In this document: positions 7,051-15,917 of the stretch, one piece after another
Layout of the letters: every line of letters starts with the position of its first letter
Position numbering within the stretch: position 1 is the stretch's first letter
DNA from: Bacteroidota bacterium
GTDB lineage: Bacteria > Bacteroidota > Bacteroidia > JACPRZ01
Assembly: GCA_016193485.1 (NCBI GenBank)
Contig: JACPRZ010000054.1
Coordinates: 1-37,488 of the forward strand
Direction of reading: 5' to 3'
DNA length: 37,488 nt
Translations under genes and position numbers: made by a program
The notes under the pieces: generated by a model
What the model saw: only the letters and a program-made list of their open reading frames with translations
What the model was told of the DNA's origin: nothing
Databases searched by the model: none

Positions 7051-8586
7051 CTACCCGTTCATCGAAATAAAAAACTCCTCGTTGGTCTTGGTAAACTTCA
7101 TTTTATCAATGAGGAATTCCATCGCTTCCTGCGGGTTCATGTCGGCAAGGTGATTGCGGAGGATCCATATTTTCTGCAGGAGGTCTTTTTCAACCAAGAG
7201 ATCATCCCTGCGGGTGCTGGACGAGTTGAGGTCAATAGCGGGGAATATCCGCTTGTTAAAGAGGTGGCGGTCAAGTTGCAGTTCCATGTTTCCGGTTCCC
7301 TTGAATTCTTCAAAAATTACCTCATCCATTTTTGACCCGGTGTCAATGATCGCGGTTGCAAGTATGGTCAGCGAGCCGCCATTTTCAATTTTGCGCGCAG
7401 CGCCAAAAAACCGTTTCGGTTTCTGCATTGCTGACGCTTCAACCCCCCCGGACAGTACTTTACCCGAAGCGGGAGAAAGAGTGTTATAGGCGCGTGCAAG
7501 GCGCGTGATTGAATCAAGAAGGATTACAACATCATGACCGCATTCAACCAGCCGCTTGGCTTTTTCAAGAACGATATTGGCAAGGCGGACATGTTTTTCG
7601 GCCGGCTCGTCAAAAGTGGATGCGATAACTTCCGCTTTCACATTGCGGGCAAAGTCGGTCACTTCTTCGGGACGTTCATCAATGAGCAAAACAATAAGGT
7701 ATGTCTCCGGGTGGTTTTCGGCTATCGCGTTGGCGATTTCCTGCAGCAATAGTGTCTTTCCGGTTTTGGGTTGTGCTACTATCAGTCCTCTTTGTCCTTT
7801 ACCGATAGGTGTGAAGATGTCTACAACACGGGAGGAAAGGGTCCCCTTTGAAAAACCGGTAAGTTTGAATTTTTCGTGCGGGAAAAGGGGAGTCAGGAAA
7901 TCAAATGGCGCCCTGTCGCGCACCATCTGCGGATCCAGGCCGTTGATCATTTCAACCTTCAGGAGCGGAAAATATTTTTCACCCTCTTTGGGCGGGCGTA
8001 TCACTCCGCGCACCACATCTCCTATCTTTAATCCGAACAGTTTTATCTGCGACTGCGATACATAAATATCATCGGGGGAATTCAGGTAATAGTAATCGCT
8101 TGACCGTAAAAAACCGTAGCCGTCAGGCATGATCTCCAGCACTCCTTCGGTTGATAAAATACCTTCAAATTCAAAGGTACCGTCACTCCTGCGTCTGATC
8201 CCTTTTTCTTTGCTCAGGTCGGCATGGCGGTCCGGTGCCGGAAAATTCATATCAACGGATGTTTTGTCCTGGAAACCATCTTCGGCCGGGCCGGGTAAGG
8301 TATCAACCTCATCATTGATGAGCGGGATTTCTGATTTTGATTCGCTCTTGGCAACCTCCGGGAAGAAGGAATCTGAGTCAACCGTAAAACTTTTATCGAG
8401 TTCGGAAGTTGTCTTATCAACTAATTCTTCCTTTTTGCCGGATTTCATTTTAACGGCCTGCTGATCTAATATTTTAATAATAAGTTCTTCTTTTTTCAAT
8501 CCATCGGTGTTTCGCACATTAAGGTCTTTTGCGATTTCACGGAGATCGGAAACCACTTTTTTGTTGAGTTCAATGATGTTGTACAT
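7051..8586 (-). CDS. rho: Transcription termination factor Rho
   Basis: 511 residues, longer than the roughly 420 of E. coli Rho because of an N-terminal extension. An N-terminal Rho-N (SAP-like) domain (residues 1-45, [20 protein letters not shown]) is followed by an acidic, low-complexity linker (about 50-135), the cold-shock RNA-binding domain (about 140-220, with [15 protein letters not shown]) and the RecA-type ATPase. Walker A is [15 protein letters not shown], Walker B is [17 protein letters not shown], and the Q/R-loop regions are intact. The hexameric ATP-driven helicase stops untranslated transcripts. Long linkers of this sort are typical of Bacteroidota Rho. A minus-strand promoter-like site at 8880-8907 would give a leader of about 290 nt containing a large inverted repeat. 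Confidence 0.96.
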   Translation of the reverse strand: MYNIIELNKKVVSDLREIAKDLNVRNTDGLKKEELIIKILDQQAVKMKSGKKEELVDKTTSELDKSFTVDSDSFFPEVAKSESKSEIPLINDEVDTLPGPAEDGFQDKTSVDMNFPAPDRHADLSKEKGIRRRSDGTFEFEGILSTEGVLEIMPDGYGFLRSSDYYYLNSPDDIYVSQSQIKLFGLKIGDVVRGVIRPPKEGEKYFPLLKVEMINGLDPQMVRDRAPFDFLTPLFPHEKFKLTGFSKGTLSSRVVDIFTPIGKGQRGLIVAQPKTGKTLLLQEIANAIAENHPETYLIVLLIDERPEEVTDFARNVKAEVIASTFDEPAEKHVRLANIVLEKAKRLVECGHDVVILLDSITRLARAYNTLSPASGKVLSGGVEASAMQKPKRFFGAARKIENGGSLTILATAIIDTGSKMDEVIFEEFKGTGNMELQLDRHLFNKRIFPAIDLNSSSTRRDDLLVEKDLLQKIWILRNHLADMNPQEAMEFLIDKMKFTKTNEEFFISMNG

Positions 8587-8619
8587 AATTAGTTATTAAT
8601 TGTTAAAAATAAAGGAAAG

Positions 8620-8698
8620 AAGGTATACGGTATAGGGTATAAGGAAATAGGGAATGTCGTGATAACCTTATACCCTGTTCCTCTATACCTTATACCTT
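8620..8698. repeat. Inverted repeat in the rho leader / rho-bioA spacer
   Basis: A left arm AAGGTATACGGTATAGGG plus TATAAGG (8620-8644) is complementary, with a short extra loop in the right arm, to 8666-8698 (CCTTATACCC ... ATACCTTATACCTT). The spacer is about 21 nt. It is a long imperfect stem-loop within the 328-bp non-coding stretch 8587-8914; the rest of that stretch is AT-rich with nothing else recognisable except the promoter-like site near bioA. Confidence 0.65.
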
Positions 8699-8879
8699 AT
8701 TGAACCAAAATGCATAATTTTATCCAAATTCGTAGTATAATATTTCAAAAACCAAAAGAAAACAAAACCGGTTGGTATATTTATATTGTATTTATAGCGT
8801 GCAGGACAGAGAAAATATAAGCAACGGGAAAAAGTGATTTATTTGTACGATGAACGGCTTACGTAGTATTTTCAGTTAA

Positions 8880-8907
8880 CAAAGATATACATATTTCAAA
8901 TACGCAA
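8880..8907 (-). promoter_or_regulatory. Promoter-like TTG-N17-TATCTTTG reading toward rho
   Basis: On the minus strand, TTG (plus-strand caa 8905-8907), a 17-nt spacer and TATCTTTG (plus-strand caaagata 8880-8887) match the Bacteroidota promoter pattern. It would produce a rho mRNA with a leader of about 290 nt and overlaps the region just before the bioA start at 8915. Confidence 0.5.
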
Positions 8908-8914
8908 CACAACG

Positions 8915-10237
8915 ATGAAAAAAATATTTTCCGGGCTTAATACCCCTGGTAAAGAAAGAGGAAAGAGAAACAGGGTATGGTATCCCTATACACGGATGAA
9001 AGACCCTGCTCTCTTTCCCTGCATTTCAAGCGGTTCCGGAGCCCGGCTGACCGATACGAGGGGAAAAGAGTACATTGACGCCATATCCTCCTGGTGGACA
9101 AATACTCACGGGCATTGCCACCCGCATATTTCTGAAATGATTGCAAAACAGGTTACCAGGTTAGACCATGTTATTTTTGCCGGATACACCCACATGCCTG
9201 CCGAAATCCTGGCTGAACGGTTAATAAAGAAACTTCCGGCAGGGCAAGAGAAAATTTTCTTTTCTGATGACGGTTCAACGGCTGTCGAAGTCGCATTAAA
9301 AATGGCAGTCAATTATTGGTACAACAGGAATAAACCCCGATGGAAGTTCATTGCTTTTTTAGGCGGGTATCACGGAGATACTTTCGGTGCAATGTCGGTA
9401 AGCCACCGGGGTATATTTACAAGGCCTTTTAACCCGCTTTTATTTAATGCGGTTTTCATTGACGCCCCGGTGAAAGGCAAAGAAGAGAGGTGCATCAACC
9501 GGATGAAATCAATCTTGTCAGGTAAATCATCCGGGATAGCGGCATTTATTTTTGAGCCGCTGGTGCAGGGGGCGGGGGGGATGGTCATGTATGAACCTGA
9601 GCCCCTTAATGAATTATTACGATTGTGCCGGAATAAGGGTGTGATAACCATTGCCGATGAAGTGATGACCGGTTTCGGCAGAAGCGGTAAATTTTTTGCC
9701 GTTGATTATCTTCGCGAAAAACCGGATATCATGTGCCTGTCAAAGGGGCTTACCGGTGGAGCAATGGCAATGGGGATTACTTCCTGTAATGGTAAGATTT
9801 TTAACGCTTTTTTATCGGACGATCCTGCGAAGACATTTTTTCATGGCCATTCCTATACTGCAAACCCGGTTGCATGCTCTGCTGCTATTGCAAGTTTGGA
9901 CATGATGGATCGGCAACGCACGTGGAAAAAAATTGCCATCATAACAAAGAAAAATGCTGCCTTTGCGGTAAAAATTTCAGGCCATAAGTCAATAAAAGAT
10001 GCGAGGAGCCGCGGTACAATTTTAGCCATTGAGGTAAGAACAGGTAATAAAACCGGGTATTTAAATCCGTTCAGGGATTATGCAATACGCTGGTTCCGGA
10101 AAAAAGGTATCCTGATAAGGCCGCTGGGGAATGTGCTCTACATTATGCCTCCCTTTTGTATTGAAAGTAAAGACCTGCAACATGTTTACGGGAGCATAGA
10201 ACGTTTTCTGGATAATCATGAGCGGTTGACCGGTTGA
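8915..10237 (+). CDS. bioA: Adenosylmethionine-8-amino-7-oxononanoate aminotransferase
   Basis: 440 residues, class III PLP aminotransferase. It shows the BioA N-terminal signature VWYPYTRMK (family form WHPYTQ), SSWWTNTHGHCHP, GGYHGDTFGAMSVS and FEPLVQGAGGM. The PLP-site Asp is in IADEVMTGFGRSG, the Schiff-base lysine in CLSKGLTGG and the phosphate contact in FFHGHSYTANP. BioA transfers the amino group of S-adenosylmethionine to 7-keto-8-aminopelargonate in biotin synthesis. The matching synthase, bioF, is 14.7 kb away at 24967, so the pathway genes are scattered. The start at 8915 is the first ATG and gives the expected N-terminus. A short gap (39 nt) to the next gene suggests cotranscription. 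Confidence 0.93.
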   Translation: MKKIFSGLNTPGKERGKRNRVWYPYTRMKDPALFPCISSGSGARLTDTRGKEYIDAISSWWTNTHGHCHPHISEMIAKQVTRLDHVIFAGYTHMPAEILAERLIKKLPAGQEKIFFSDDGSTAVEVALKMAVNYWYNRNKPRWKFIAFLGGYHGDTFGAMSVSHRGIFTRPFNPLLFNAVFIDAPVKGKEERCINRMKSILSGKSSGIAAFIFEPLVQGAGGMVMYEPEPLNELLRLCRNKGVITIADEVMTGFGRSGKFFAVDYLREKPDIMCLSKGLTGGAMAMGITSCNGKIFNAFLSDDPAKTFFHGHSYTANPVACSAAIASLDMMDRQRTWKKIAIITKKNAAFAVKISGHKSIKDARSRGTILAIEVRTGNKTGYLNPFRDYAIRWFRKKGILIRPLGNVLYIMPPFCIESKDLQHVYGSIERFLDNHERLTG

Positions 10238-10276
10238 CAAATAAATTACTTTTACAAAATCATCATTAACATAGTA

Positions 10277-10972
10277 ATGAACGTAATGAACCTCTCAAGG
10301 AAAGAACTGCTTTTTCTTGTGCTGGCCGGTTTTTTTATTACCAATGCCGTTACTGCGGAATTGATCGGGGGAAAACTTATCCTGGTCGGTCCCTTTACAA
10401 TGAGCATTGGTATTATTCCCTGGCCTGTGGTATTTCTGACCACCGACCTCATAAATGAATATTTCGGCAGGAAAGGCGTCAGGATATTATCGGTGGTCAC
10501 CGCGTTACTCATTGCGTATGTTTTTATTCTTCTCTATTTCGGTATCCGGGTAAGTGCATCACCCGTGTCACCGGTTGATGACCGGAGTTTCACCAATGTT
10601 TTCGGGCAGTCAATGTGGATAATCACCGGGTCCATTACCGCTTTTCTTACTTCACAGTTTACCGATGTTTTAATTTTCTGGCTGATCCGTAACCGTACCG
10701 GGAAAAAATTGTTGTGGCTGAGGGCTACCGGCTCTACCGCAATTTCCCAACTGATAGATACTTTTATCGTTCTCGGGATCGCTTTTTTACTTCCGGGGAA
10801 AATTACTTTTGAAGAATATATCAGCATCTCATTATCAAATTATACATGCAAACTGATAATAGCCATTAGCATCACCCCCGTGATATATGCAGGACATATT
10901 CTTATTGAAAGATACCTTGGTAAGGAAAGTTTGGAAAATATAAATAGTAATGCAAAATCAACCGCTGGATAG
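10277..10972 (+). CDS. Queuosine precursor transporter (YhhQ/VUT_1, DUF165 family)
   Basis: 231 residues with six or so hydrophobic segments. The family signature is clear: FFITNAVTAELIGGKLI, a proline-rich turn IIPWPVVFLTTDLINEYFG and the SQFTDVLIFWLIRNRTGKK segment, followed by RATGSTAISQLIDTFIVLG. Members import queuine or preQ1 for tRNA queuosine modification. An internal ATG three codons in (10286) is an alternative start. It lies between bioA and a polysaccharide ligase with 5 nt to the latter, so the shared operon is probably positional rather than functional. Confidence 0.88.
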   Translation: MNVMNLSRKELLFLVLAGFFITNAVTAELIGGKLILVGPFTMSIGIIPWPVVFLTTDLINEYFGRKGVRILSVVTALLIAYVFILLYFGIRVSASPVSPVDDRSFTNVFGQSMWIITGSITAFLTSQFTDVLIFWLIRNRTGKKLLWLRATGSTAISQLIDTFIVLGIAFLLPGKITFEEYISISLSNYTCKLIIAISITPVIYAGHILIERYLGKESLENINSNAKSTAG

Positions 10973-10977
10973 AAATA

Positions 10978-12291
10978 ATGGTGAATTTCATTGTTAAATA
11001 TTATCAATTGTTGCTTCTCCTTGGAATCTGGACAATTGCCGGGGTGTACGATCCGCTGCTTGGGTACCTGCTTATTATTGCCGGTATTGTTATTCTTATT
11101 TCCAAAAACCTGTTTACCGAATTGTTAATGGGTTTTATTTTTATACTAATTATGGATGATAACATTTACAACCATATTTTCATGTTCACACCAGTGGCTA
11201 AAATGTTCTATATCCTTGCGCTATCCTTCTTTTTTACCGTATCAACCCGTGTATTTTTCCCGGTTTTCAGGATTTTTCTGTGGTTCGCTCCTTTTTTTGC
11301 CTTAGCCCTGGTAACGTTATTTTTAAACAGCCCTGTCATGGATGAGGGATTTCAGAAAACCATCTCGTATCTCCTGGTGGTTATAGTTGTCCCGAATTAC
11401 CTGTTACAGGCATACCGGAAATCCGGGCCTGAAGTTTTTAAGGACCTCTTTTATTTTGGCATTCTTGTTATTATCGCAGGATTTGTTGTGATGATCTTCG
11501 GTAAGGAATATGTTATGATTAAAGGCAGGTATGCCGGGATTTTCGGGAACCCTAACGGTTTGGGAATTTTTTGCACGCTTCTTTTTCTCTTATATTCCCT
11601 GTCGGAGGAATTTTATCCCTCTCTCTATTCAAGAGCCGATAAATTTTTGTTTTTCGGCTTTATTATCCTGTCACTGGTTTTAGCGGCATCGAGGACTGCT
11701 TATCTTGCCCTGGGAATTTTTTTTCTTTTCCGACTTTTCCACGGGATTTCACCGTTTTTAAGTTTTACGATGTTGATTGCCGTCCTGGTCGGGTATGAAC
11801 TCATTTTTTTTAACATTGTTGAAATAATCCGCTTTTTTAAACTGGAGGCATATTTCCGGCTCCATACCCTTACGGAAGCTTCCGGGCGGATTATTGCCTG
11901 GAATTATTCTATGGATGAAATAAACCGGAATTTTTTCATGGGCAGGGGTTTTCATTATGATGTATTTTATTTCAGGCAGCATTATTCGATTCTTCAGAAG
12001 ATGGGACATGAAGGGCTCGTTCACAATTCATTTCTGTCCATCTGGTTAAATACCGGGATTATCGGTCTACTCTCTTTTCTCGCCCCGCTGTTATACCTGA
12101 TTTTCCGGACATCAACCGTTTCCGTGTTGGCAATACCGATCCTTTATACCGTCCTCACTTCATCTTTTTTAGAATCATGGCTGGCGGCTTCATTAAATCC
12201 TTTCTCGGTTTTTTTCTGGATTATACTGACCATGCTGAACAGCCACGAAATTTATGGACAAAAAGAAACGGATACTATTTCTGTACACTGA
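10978..12291 (+). CDS. O-antigen ligase / polymerase family membrane protein
   Basis: 437 residues, about ten to twelve predicted membrane helices and no signal peptide. The Wzy_C features are visible: IFGNPNGLGIF in the middle, the large loop with SGRIIAWNYSMDEI, GRGFHYD and the conserved loop end MGHEGLVHNSFLSIWLNTG with the His near the membrane. Such proteins join a polysaccharide to lipid A core or a lipid carrier, or polymerise O-units in the periplasm. It starts 5 nt after the transporter stop and its last 38 nt overlap the following glycosyltransferase gene, pointing to a coupled unit for surface glycan assembly. Confidence 0.85.
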   Translation: MVNFIVKYYQLLLLLGIWTIAGVYDPLLGYLLIIAGIVILISKNLFTELLMGFIFILIMDDNIYNHIFMFTPVAKMFYILALSFFFTVSTRVFFPVFRIFLWFAPFFALALVTLFLNSPVMDEGFQKTISYLLVVIVVPNYLLQAYRKSGPEVFKDLFYFGILVIIAGFVVMIFGKEYVMIKGRYAGIFGNPNGLGIFCTLLFLLYSLSEEFYPSLYSRADKFLFFGFIILSLVLAASRTAYLALGIFFLFRLFHGISPFLSFTMLIAVLVGYELIFFNIVEIIRFFKLEAYFRLHTLTEASGRIIAWNYSMDEINRNFFMGRGFHYDVFYFRQHYSILQKMGHEGLVHNSFLSIWLNTGIIGLLSFLAPLLYLIFRTSTVSVLAIPILYTVLTSSFLESWLAASLNPFSVFFWIILTMLNSHEIYGQKETDTISVH

Positions 12292-13312
12292 GATACCGCT
12301 CTATTTTATCTCATGTGTTCGTTCACTCACCAGGAATTTCGGTGCTGAAGTCCATATTGTCCAATGGCCTGTAAATAAAGAGGCGCCTTATCTTCTCAAC
12401 CTTCCGCCAGGGTGTAAGATTTATGACCGCCCGGATTTTGACAGTAATAAACTCATCCGGCTTGTACACGATATTTCACCTTCACTTGTATATTGTGCCG
12501 GATGGAGGGACCGGACATACGTCAGGGTGTGCAGAAGGATTAAGGGAAATGTTCCAGTCGTTATCGGCATTGATAATAAATGGACCGGCAGTTTACGGCA
12601 GAAAATGGCAACATTAGCAAGCCGTTTTTCGATCCGGAAGTGGTTTTCTTACTGCTGGGTTCCCGGTTCACTCCAGGAAAAATATGCCCGACATCTCGGC
12701 TTCAGTGATAAGAGAATTTTAAGGGGACTTTATTCGGCTGATACCGGCCTTTTTAATGCATTTTATAATAAGGCAAAAACGGTAAAAAAGAAAAAATTTC
12801 CCAGGCGGTTTATCTATACCGGCAGGTATTACAACTTTAAAGGAATCACCGACCTGTGGCATGCATTTACCGAACTGTCAGAGGAAAACCCAAATGATTG
12901 GGAATTATGGTGTATCGGAACCGGAAGCATCAAACCTTTGGTTCACCCGAAAATAAAGCATTTCGGGTTTATTCAACCGGGACAAATGCAGGAGGTCATT
13001 TCTTCAACAGGCGTTTTTGTATTGCCGAGCCGCTTTGAACCATGGGGGGTGGCGTTGCATGAATTTGCAGCAGCAGGGTTTCCGCTTCTGAGCAGCGATG
13101 AAGTTGGCGCAAATGAATGTTTCCTTGACAACAGTGTTAACGGTTACATTTTTAAAACTGGCGACAGAATGGACTTGAAAAATAAATTATCACAAATGAT
13201 GGCTAAAACGGATAATGAATTGCTTTTAATGGGAGAACAGAGTTTGAAATTATCCGGTACCCTGAACCCTGACCGATGGGCGAAAACTCTTTATTCGGTT
13301 TTGAACAGTTAG
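12254..13312 (+). CDS. Glycosyltransferase family 4 (GT-B)
   Basis: 352 residues. The start RILFLYTEIPLYFISCVRSL is a typical GT4 N-terminal beta-strand/helix. The C-terminal donor-binding lobe contains RFIYTGRYYNFKG and SRFEPWGVALHEFAAAGFP, the EPWG-ALHE version of the GT4 EX7E motif, followed by SDEVGANE. It uses an activated sugar for surface glycan or lipid-linked oligosaccharide synthesis; the exact donor cannot be read. It overlaps the O-antigen ligase gene by 38 nt in another frame, supporting joint function, and is followed after 6 nt by miaA. Confidence 0.85.
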   Translation: MDKKKRILFLYTEIPLYFISCVRSLTRNFGAEVHIVQWPVNKEAPYLLNLPPGCKIYDRPDFDSNKLIRLVHDISPSLVYCAGWRDRTYVRVCRRIKGNVPVVIGIDNKWTGSLRQKMATLASRFSIRKWFSYCWVPGSLQEKYARHLGFSDKRILRGLYSADTGLFNAFYNKAKTVKKKKFPRRFIYTGRYYNFKGITDLWHAFTELSEENPNDWELWCIGTGSIKPLVHPKIKHFGFIQPGQMQEVISSTGVFVLPSRFEPWGVALHEFAAAGFPLLSSDEVGANECFLDNSVNGYIFKTGDRMDLKNKLSQMMAKTDNELLLMGEQSLKLSGTLNPDRWAKTLYSVLNS

Positions 13313-13318
13313 TTCCTC

Positions 13319-14254
13319 ATGGAAAATTGTCCCCTTCTTATTTGTATTGTCGGTCCGACCTGCACCGGCAAGACGACTTTAAGTTTAAACCTCGCCCGCT
13401 CACTCGGATGTGATATTGTATCGGCCGATTCGCGCCAGTTTTACAGGGAGATGAACATCGGCACGGCAAAACCGATACCGGAAGAACGTGGGGACATTAT
13501 GCATCATTTTATCGATTTCCTGTCCATTCATGATTCCTACAGTGCCGGACATTTTGAACGGGATGCCTTACCCCGGCTCAATGAAATCTTTTCCGTAAAA
13601 AGGGTAGTTATTCTTGTTGGCGGCAGCGGTCTCTATGTACAGGCGGTTTGCCACGGATTTCCCCCCCTTCCGGATACGGATAAGGATATCCGGAATGAGT
13701 TGGATGAAATCCTTAGGAAAGAAGGGTTGAAGGGCTGGTTGACCCGCCTTGAGAAATCCGATCCCGGATATTACAACACGGTTGATAAGAATAACACCCG
13801 CAGAATTCAGCGCGCCCTTGAAGTTTGCATGATCACAGGGAAAAAATTTTCAGACCTCAGAGCCGGTAAACCCGCTCCACGCCCCTTCCGGATTATCAAA
13901 ATCGGCCTGGCCATTGAAAAAAAAGAACTCTCTGTCAGGATTGCCCGGAGAACGCAGGCAATGGTAACGGCAGGATTATTTAATGAAACGCGTTCACTCT
14001 TTCCTTACCGCCATTTAAAACCCCTTCATACAGTCGGGTACAGTGAAATTTTTGAATTCTTTGAAGGCAAATGCAGTAAACTGGAAGCAATTGAAAATAT
14101 CCGGAAAAATACCCTGAAATATGCAACAAAACAGATGACCTGGTTTAAGAGGGATAAGGATATAAAATGGTATCACCCGGTGGATGAAAACGGGATAATT
14201 GGGTTTCTTAAATCACATAATCTTAATATAAGTTATCAAGAAGTCAGGAAGTAA
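13319..14254 (+). CDS. miaA: tRNA dimethylallyltransferase
   Basis: 311 residues. P-loop VGPTCTGKTTLSLNLARSLG at residues 11-30, then the diagnostic IVSADSRQFYREMNIGTAKP in two adjoining pieces, HHFIDFLSIHDSYSAGHFE, the substrate loop VGGSGLYVQAV, and the C-terminal TVGYSEIFEFFEG and YATKQMTWFKRD motifs. MiaA transfers a dimethylallyl group to A37 of tRNAs reading U-starting codons. The length matches the family. The final codons lie next to several GAAGTCAGG repeats and a MITE-like element, so the 3' end of the transcript is probably affected by that repeat. Confidence 0.96.
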   Translation: MENCPLLICIVGPTCTGKTTLSLNLARSLGCDIVSADSRQFYREMNIGTAKPIPEERGDIMHHFIDFLSIHDSYSAGHFERDALPRLNEIFSVKRVVILVGGSGLYVQAVCHGFPPLPDTDKDIRNELDEILRKEGLKGWLTRLEKSDPGYYNTVDKNNTRRIQRALEVCMITGKKFSDLRAGKPAPRPFRIIKIGLAIEKKELSVRIARRTQAMVTAGLFNETRSLFPYRHLKPLHTVGYSEIFEFFEGKCSKLEAIENIRKNTLKYATKQMTWFKRDKDIKWYHPVDENGIIGFLKSHNLNISYQEVRK

Positions 14255-14287
14255 AGAATTAAATAAGGCAAGATATTAAGAAGTCAG

Positions 14288-14436
14288 GTTACTATTCACC
14301 CCAAATTACAAATTATTATTGGTCATTGCAATTTAACTCTGTGTAACCCAGTGTACTCTGTGCTCTCTGTGTTGAAGAATTTTTAACACAGAGTTCACTG
14401 AGATAACAGAGTTTCACAGAGGGGGTGAATAGTAAC
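14288..14436. mobile_element. MITE-like element A (149 bp) with 15-bp TIR
   Basis: GTTACTATTCACCCC (14288-14302) and its perfect inverted copy GGGGTGAATAGTAAC (14422-14436) bound the element. GAAGTCAG lies immediately outside on both sides (14280-14287 and 14437-14444), as an 8-bp target duplication would. A caveat is that GAAGTCAG also occurs once more in the miaA end near 14240. The interior is an imperfect stem-loop with 37-nt arms (14337-14373 and 14385-14421) built of CTCTGTG-type repeats. There is no ORF. It shares termini with elements at 15729 and 35507. Confidence 0.75.
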
Positions 14437-14497
14437 GAAGTCAGGAAAATAATATTTGACCCTCGAACAATCTTTACTTCTTTGAATCTTTTCATCT

Positions 14498-15703
14498 TTA
14501 TATCTTTTCCAGTATCACCGCATATCCCTGTCCCACACCAACGCACATGGTGCATAATGCGAACCGAAGATTTTTTTCACGCAGTTCAAGCGCAGCCGTC
14601 TGGATAAGGCGGGCACCGCTCATTCCGAGGGGGTGACCGAGAGCAATGGCGCCACCGTTAGGATTTATTCGCGGGTCCGCATCTTCAAGTCCCCACTGCC
14701 TTATACAGGCAAGCGATTGGGCGGCAAATGCTTCGTTCAATTCTATCAGCGAGATATCGTTCCATGTCAACCCGGCTTTTAACAGGGCTTTTTTTGCTGC
14801 TTCAACCGGCCCGATGCCCATTATCCGGGGTTCAACACCGGTCACCGCTGCTGAAACTACACGTGCCAATGGTGCCAGGTTGTACTTTTTCAATCCTTCT
14901 TCCGAAGAAAGTAAAAGAGCGCATGCACCGTCATTTATGCCGGAAGCATTTCCGGCCGTTACGGTCCCGTCTTTCCGGAATGCAGGACCTAGTTTGGTTA
15001 AGATATCGAGAGTCGTATTTGACCGGATGAATTCATCGTCTTTTACGATTTTCGGGTCGCCTTTTTTCTGAGGCAGTATAACGTGAGTTATTTCTTTCGC
15101 CAGCCGTCCTGAATCTCTTGCTTTAACGGCTTTCATCTGTGACGAGAGGGCGAATTTATCCTGGTCTTCACGCCCGATATTGAACATCCTGGCGACATTT
15201 TCAGCCGTTTCGCCCATTGAATCAATTCCGAATTTTTCTTTCATCACAGGGTTGACAAAACGCCAGCCGATAGTGGTGTCAAATATCTGCGCATCACGCC
15301 CGAAAGGAACGGATGTTTTTGAGATCGCATAGGGAGCGCGCGTCATGCTCTCCACGCCACCCGAAATAAAAAAATCACCGTCCCCGGTCATGATCGCCCG
15401 TGCACCATTCATGGTTGCAGCCATACCCGAAGCGCAAAGGCGGTTAATGGTTTCACCCGGCACCGATGGCGGTAACCCGGCCAGGAGCAGCGCCATCCGG
15501 GCTACATTGCGGTTATCTTCTCCCGACTGGTTAGCGCAGCCGAAAGAGACATCTCCAATTTCACTTTTGTCAATTTGCGGATATTTTTCCATCAGTTTAG
15601 TGATGACGAGTGCGGCAAGGTCATCCGTCCTTACTCCCGACAATCCCCCCCCATGATTTCCGATGGGAGTGCGGATTCCGTCAATAATGTATGCTGTTTT
15701 CAT
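14498..15703 (-). CDS. paaJ: Acetyl-CoA acyltransferase, 3-oxoadipyl-CoA thiolase-like
   Basis: 401 residues. Thiolase features are complete: nucleophile Cys in INRLCASGMAATMNGA, ISGGVESMTRAP, NASGINDGACALLLSS, the His in NPNGGAIALGHPLGMSGAR, and the second Cys in CTMCVGVGQG. The wording of several blocks (GCANQSGEDNRNVARMA, FDTTIGWRFVNP, DSMGETAENVA) is close to PaaJ/PcaF from memory, so I favour 3-oxoadipyl-CoA/3-oxo-5,6-dehydrosuberyl-CoA thiolase of phenylacetate degradation over a generic FadA. The PaaG-like gene lies just upstream on the same strand and a MITE-like element occupies the spacer. Cytosolic homotetramer by family. Confidence 0.88.
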   Translation of the reverse strand: MKTAYIIDGIRTPIGNHGGGLSGVRTDDLAALVITKLMEKYPQIDKSEIGDVSFGCANQSGEDNRNVARMALLLAGLPPSVPGETINRLCASGMAATMNGARAIMTGDGDFFISGGVESMTRAPYAISKTSVPFGRDAQIFDTTIGWRFVNPVMKEKFGIDSMGETAENVARMFNIGREDQDKFALSSQMKAVKARDSGRLAKEITHVILPQKKGDPKIVKDDEFIRSNTTLDILTKLGPAFRKDGTVTAGNASGINDGACALLLSSEEGLKKYNLAPLARVVSAAVTGVEPRIMGIGPVEAAKKALLKAGLTWNDISLIELNEAFAAQSLACIRQWGLEDADPRINPNGGAIALGHPLGMSGARLIQTAALELREKNLRFALCTMCVGVGQGYAVILEKI

Positions 15704-15728
15704 CAGAGATAAAGATTATTAAGGATTT

Positions 15729-15883
15729 GTTACTACTCAGCATCCCCGGAATTTCATGCCACAAAATCACTAAAACACAAAATTTCACTAAATTTTTTTG
15801 TGTTTTTTGGTGCTTTTGTGACCCCGATTGCTATCGGGGTGGCAGGAATTTGTATGTTTTCGGATACCCACCTGAGTAGTTAC
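15729..15883. mobile_element. MITE-like element B (155 bp) between paaG- and paaJ-like genes
   Basis: GTTACTACTCAG (15729-15740) and CTGAGTAGTTAC (15872-15883) are inverted ends with one mismatch. AAGGATTT flanks both sides exactly (15721-15728 and 15884-15891). The interior holds a long AT-rich stem (TGCCACAAAATCAC at 15757 onward against 15791-15844) whose right arm is interrupted by a GC-rich hairpin at 15821-15840. No ORF. Its position splits what looks like a paaG-paaJ transcription unit. Confidence 0.8.
15821..15840. repeat. 20-nt mini-hairpin inserted in one arm of element B
   Basis: ACCCCGATTGCTATCGGGGT forms an 8-bp perfect stem with a TGCT loop. The opposing arm of the larger stem (TGCCAC near 15757) lacks it, so it looks like a separate insertion of about 21 nt between TGC and CAC of the right arm. 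Confidence 0.7.
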
Positions 15884-15917
15884 AAGGATTTTAAAATTAT
15901 TGCCTATAGAATCATTT

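Noticed and set aside
7154..8464. Several plus-strand ORFs opposite rho (111-169 codons)
   Set aside because: They are antisense shadows of rho; no homologous motifs or promoters.
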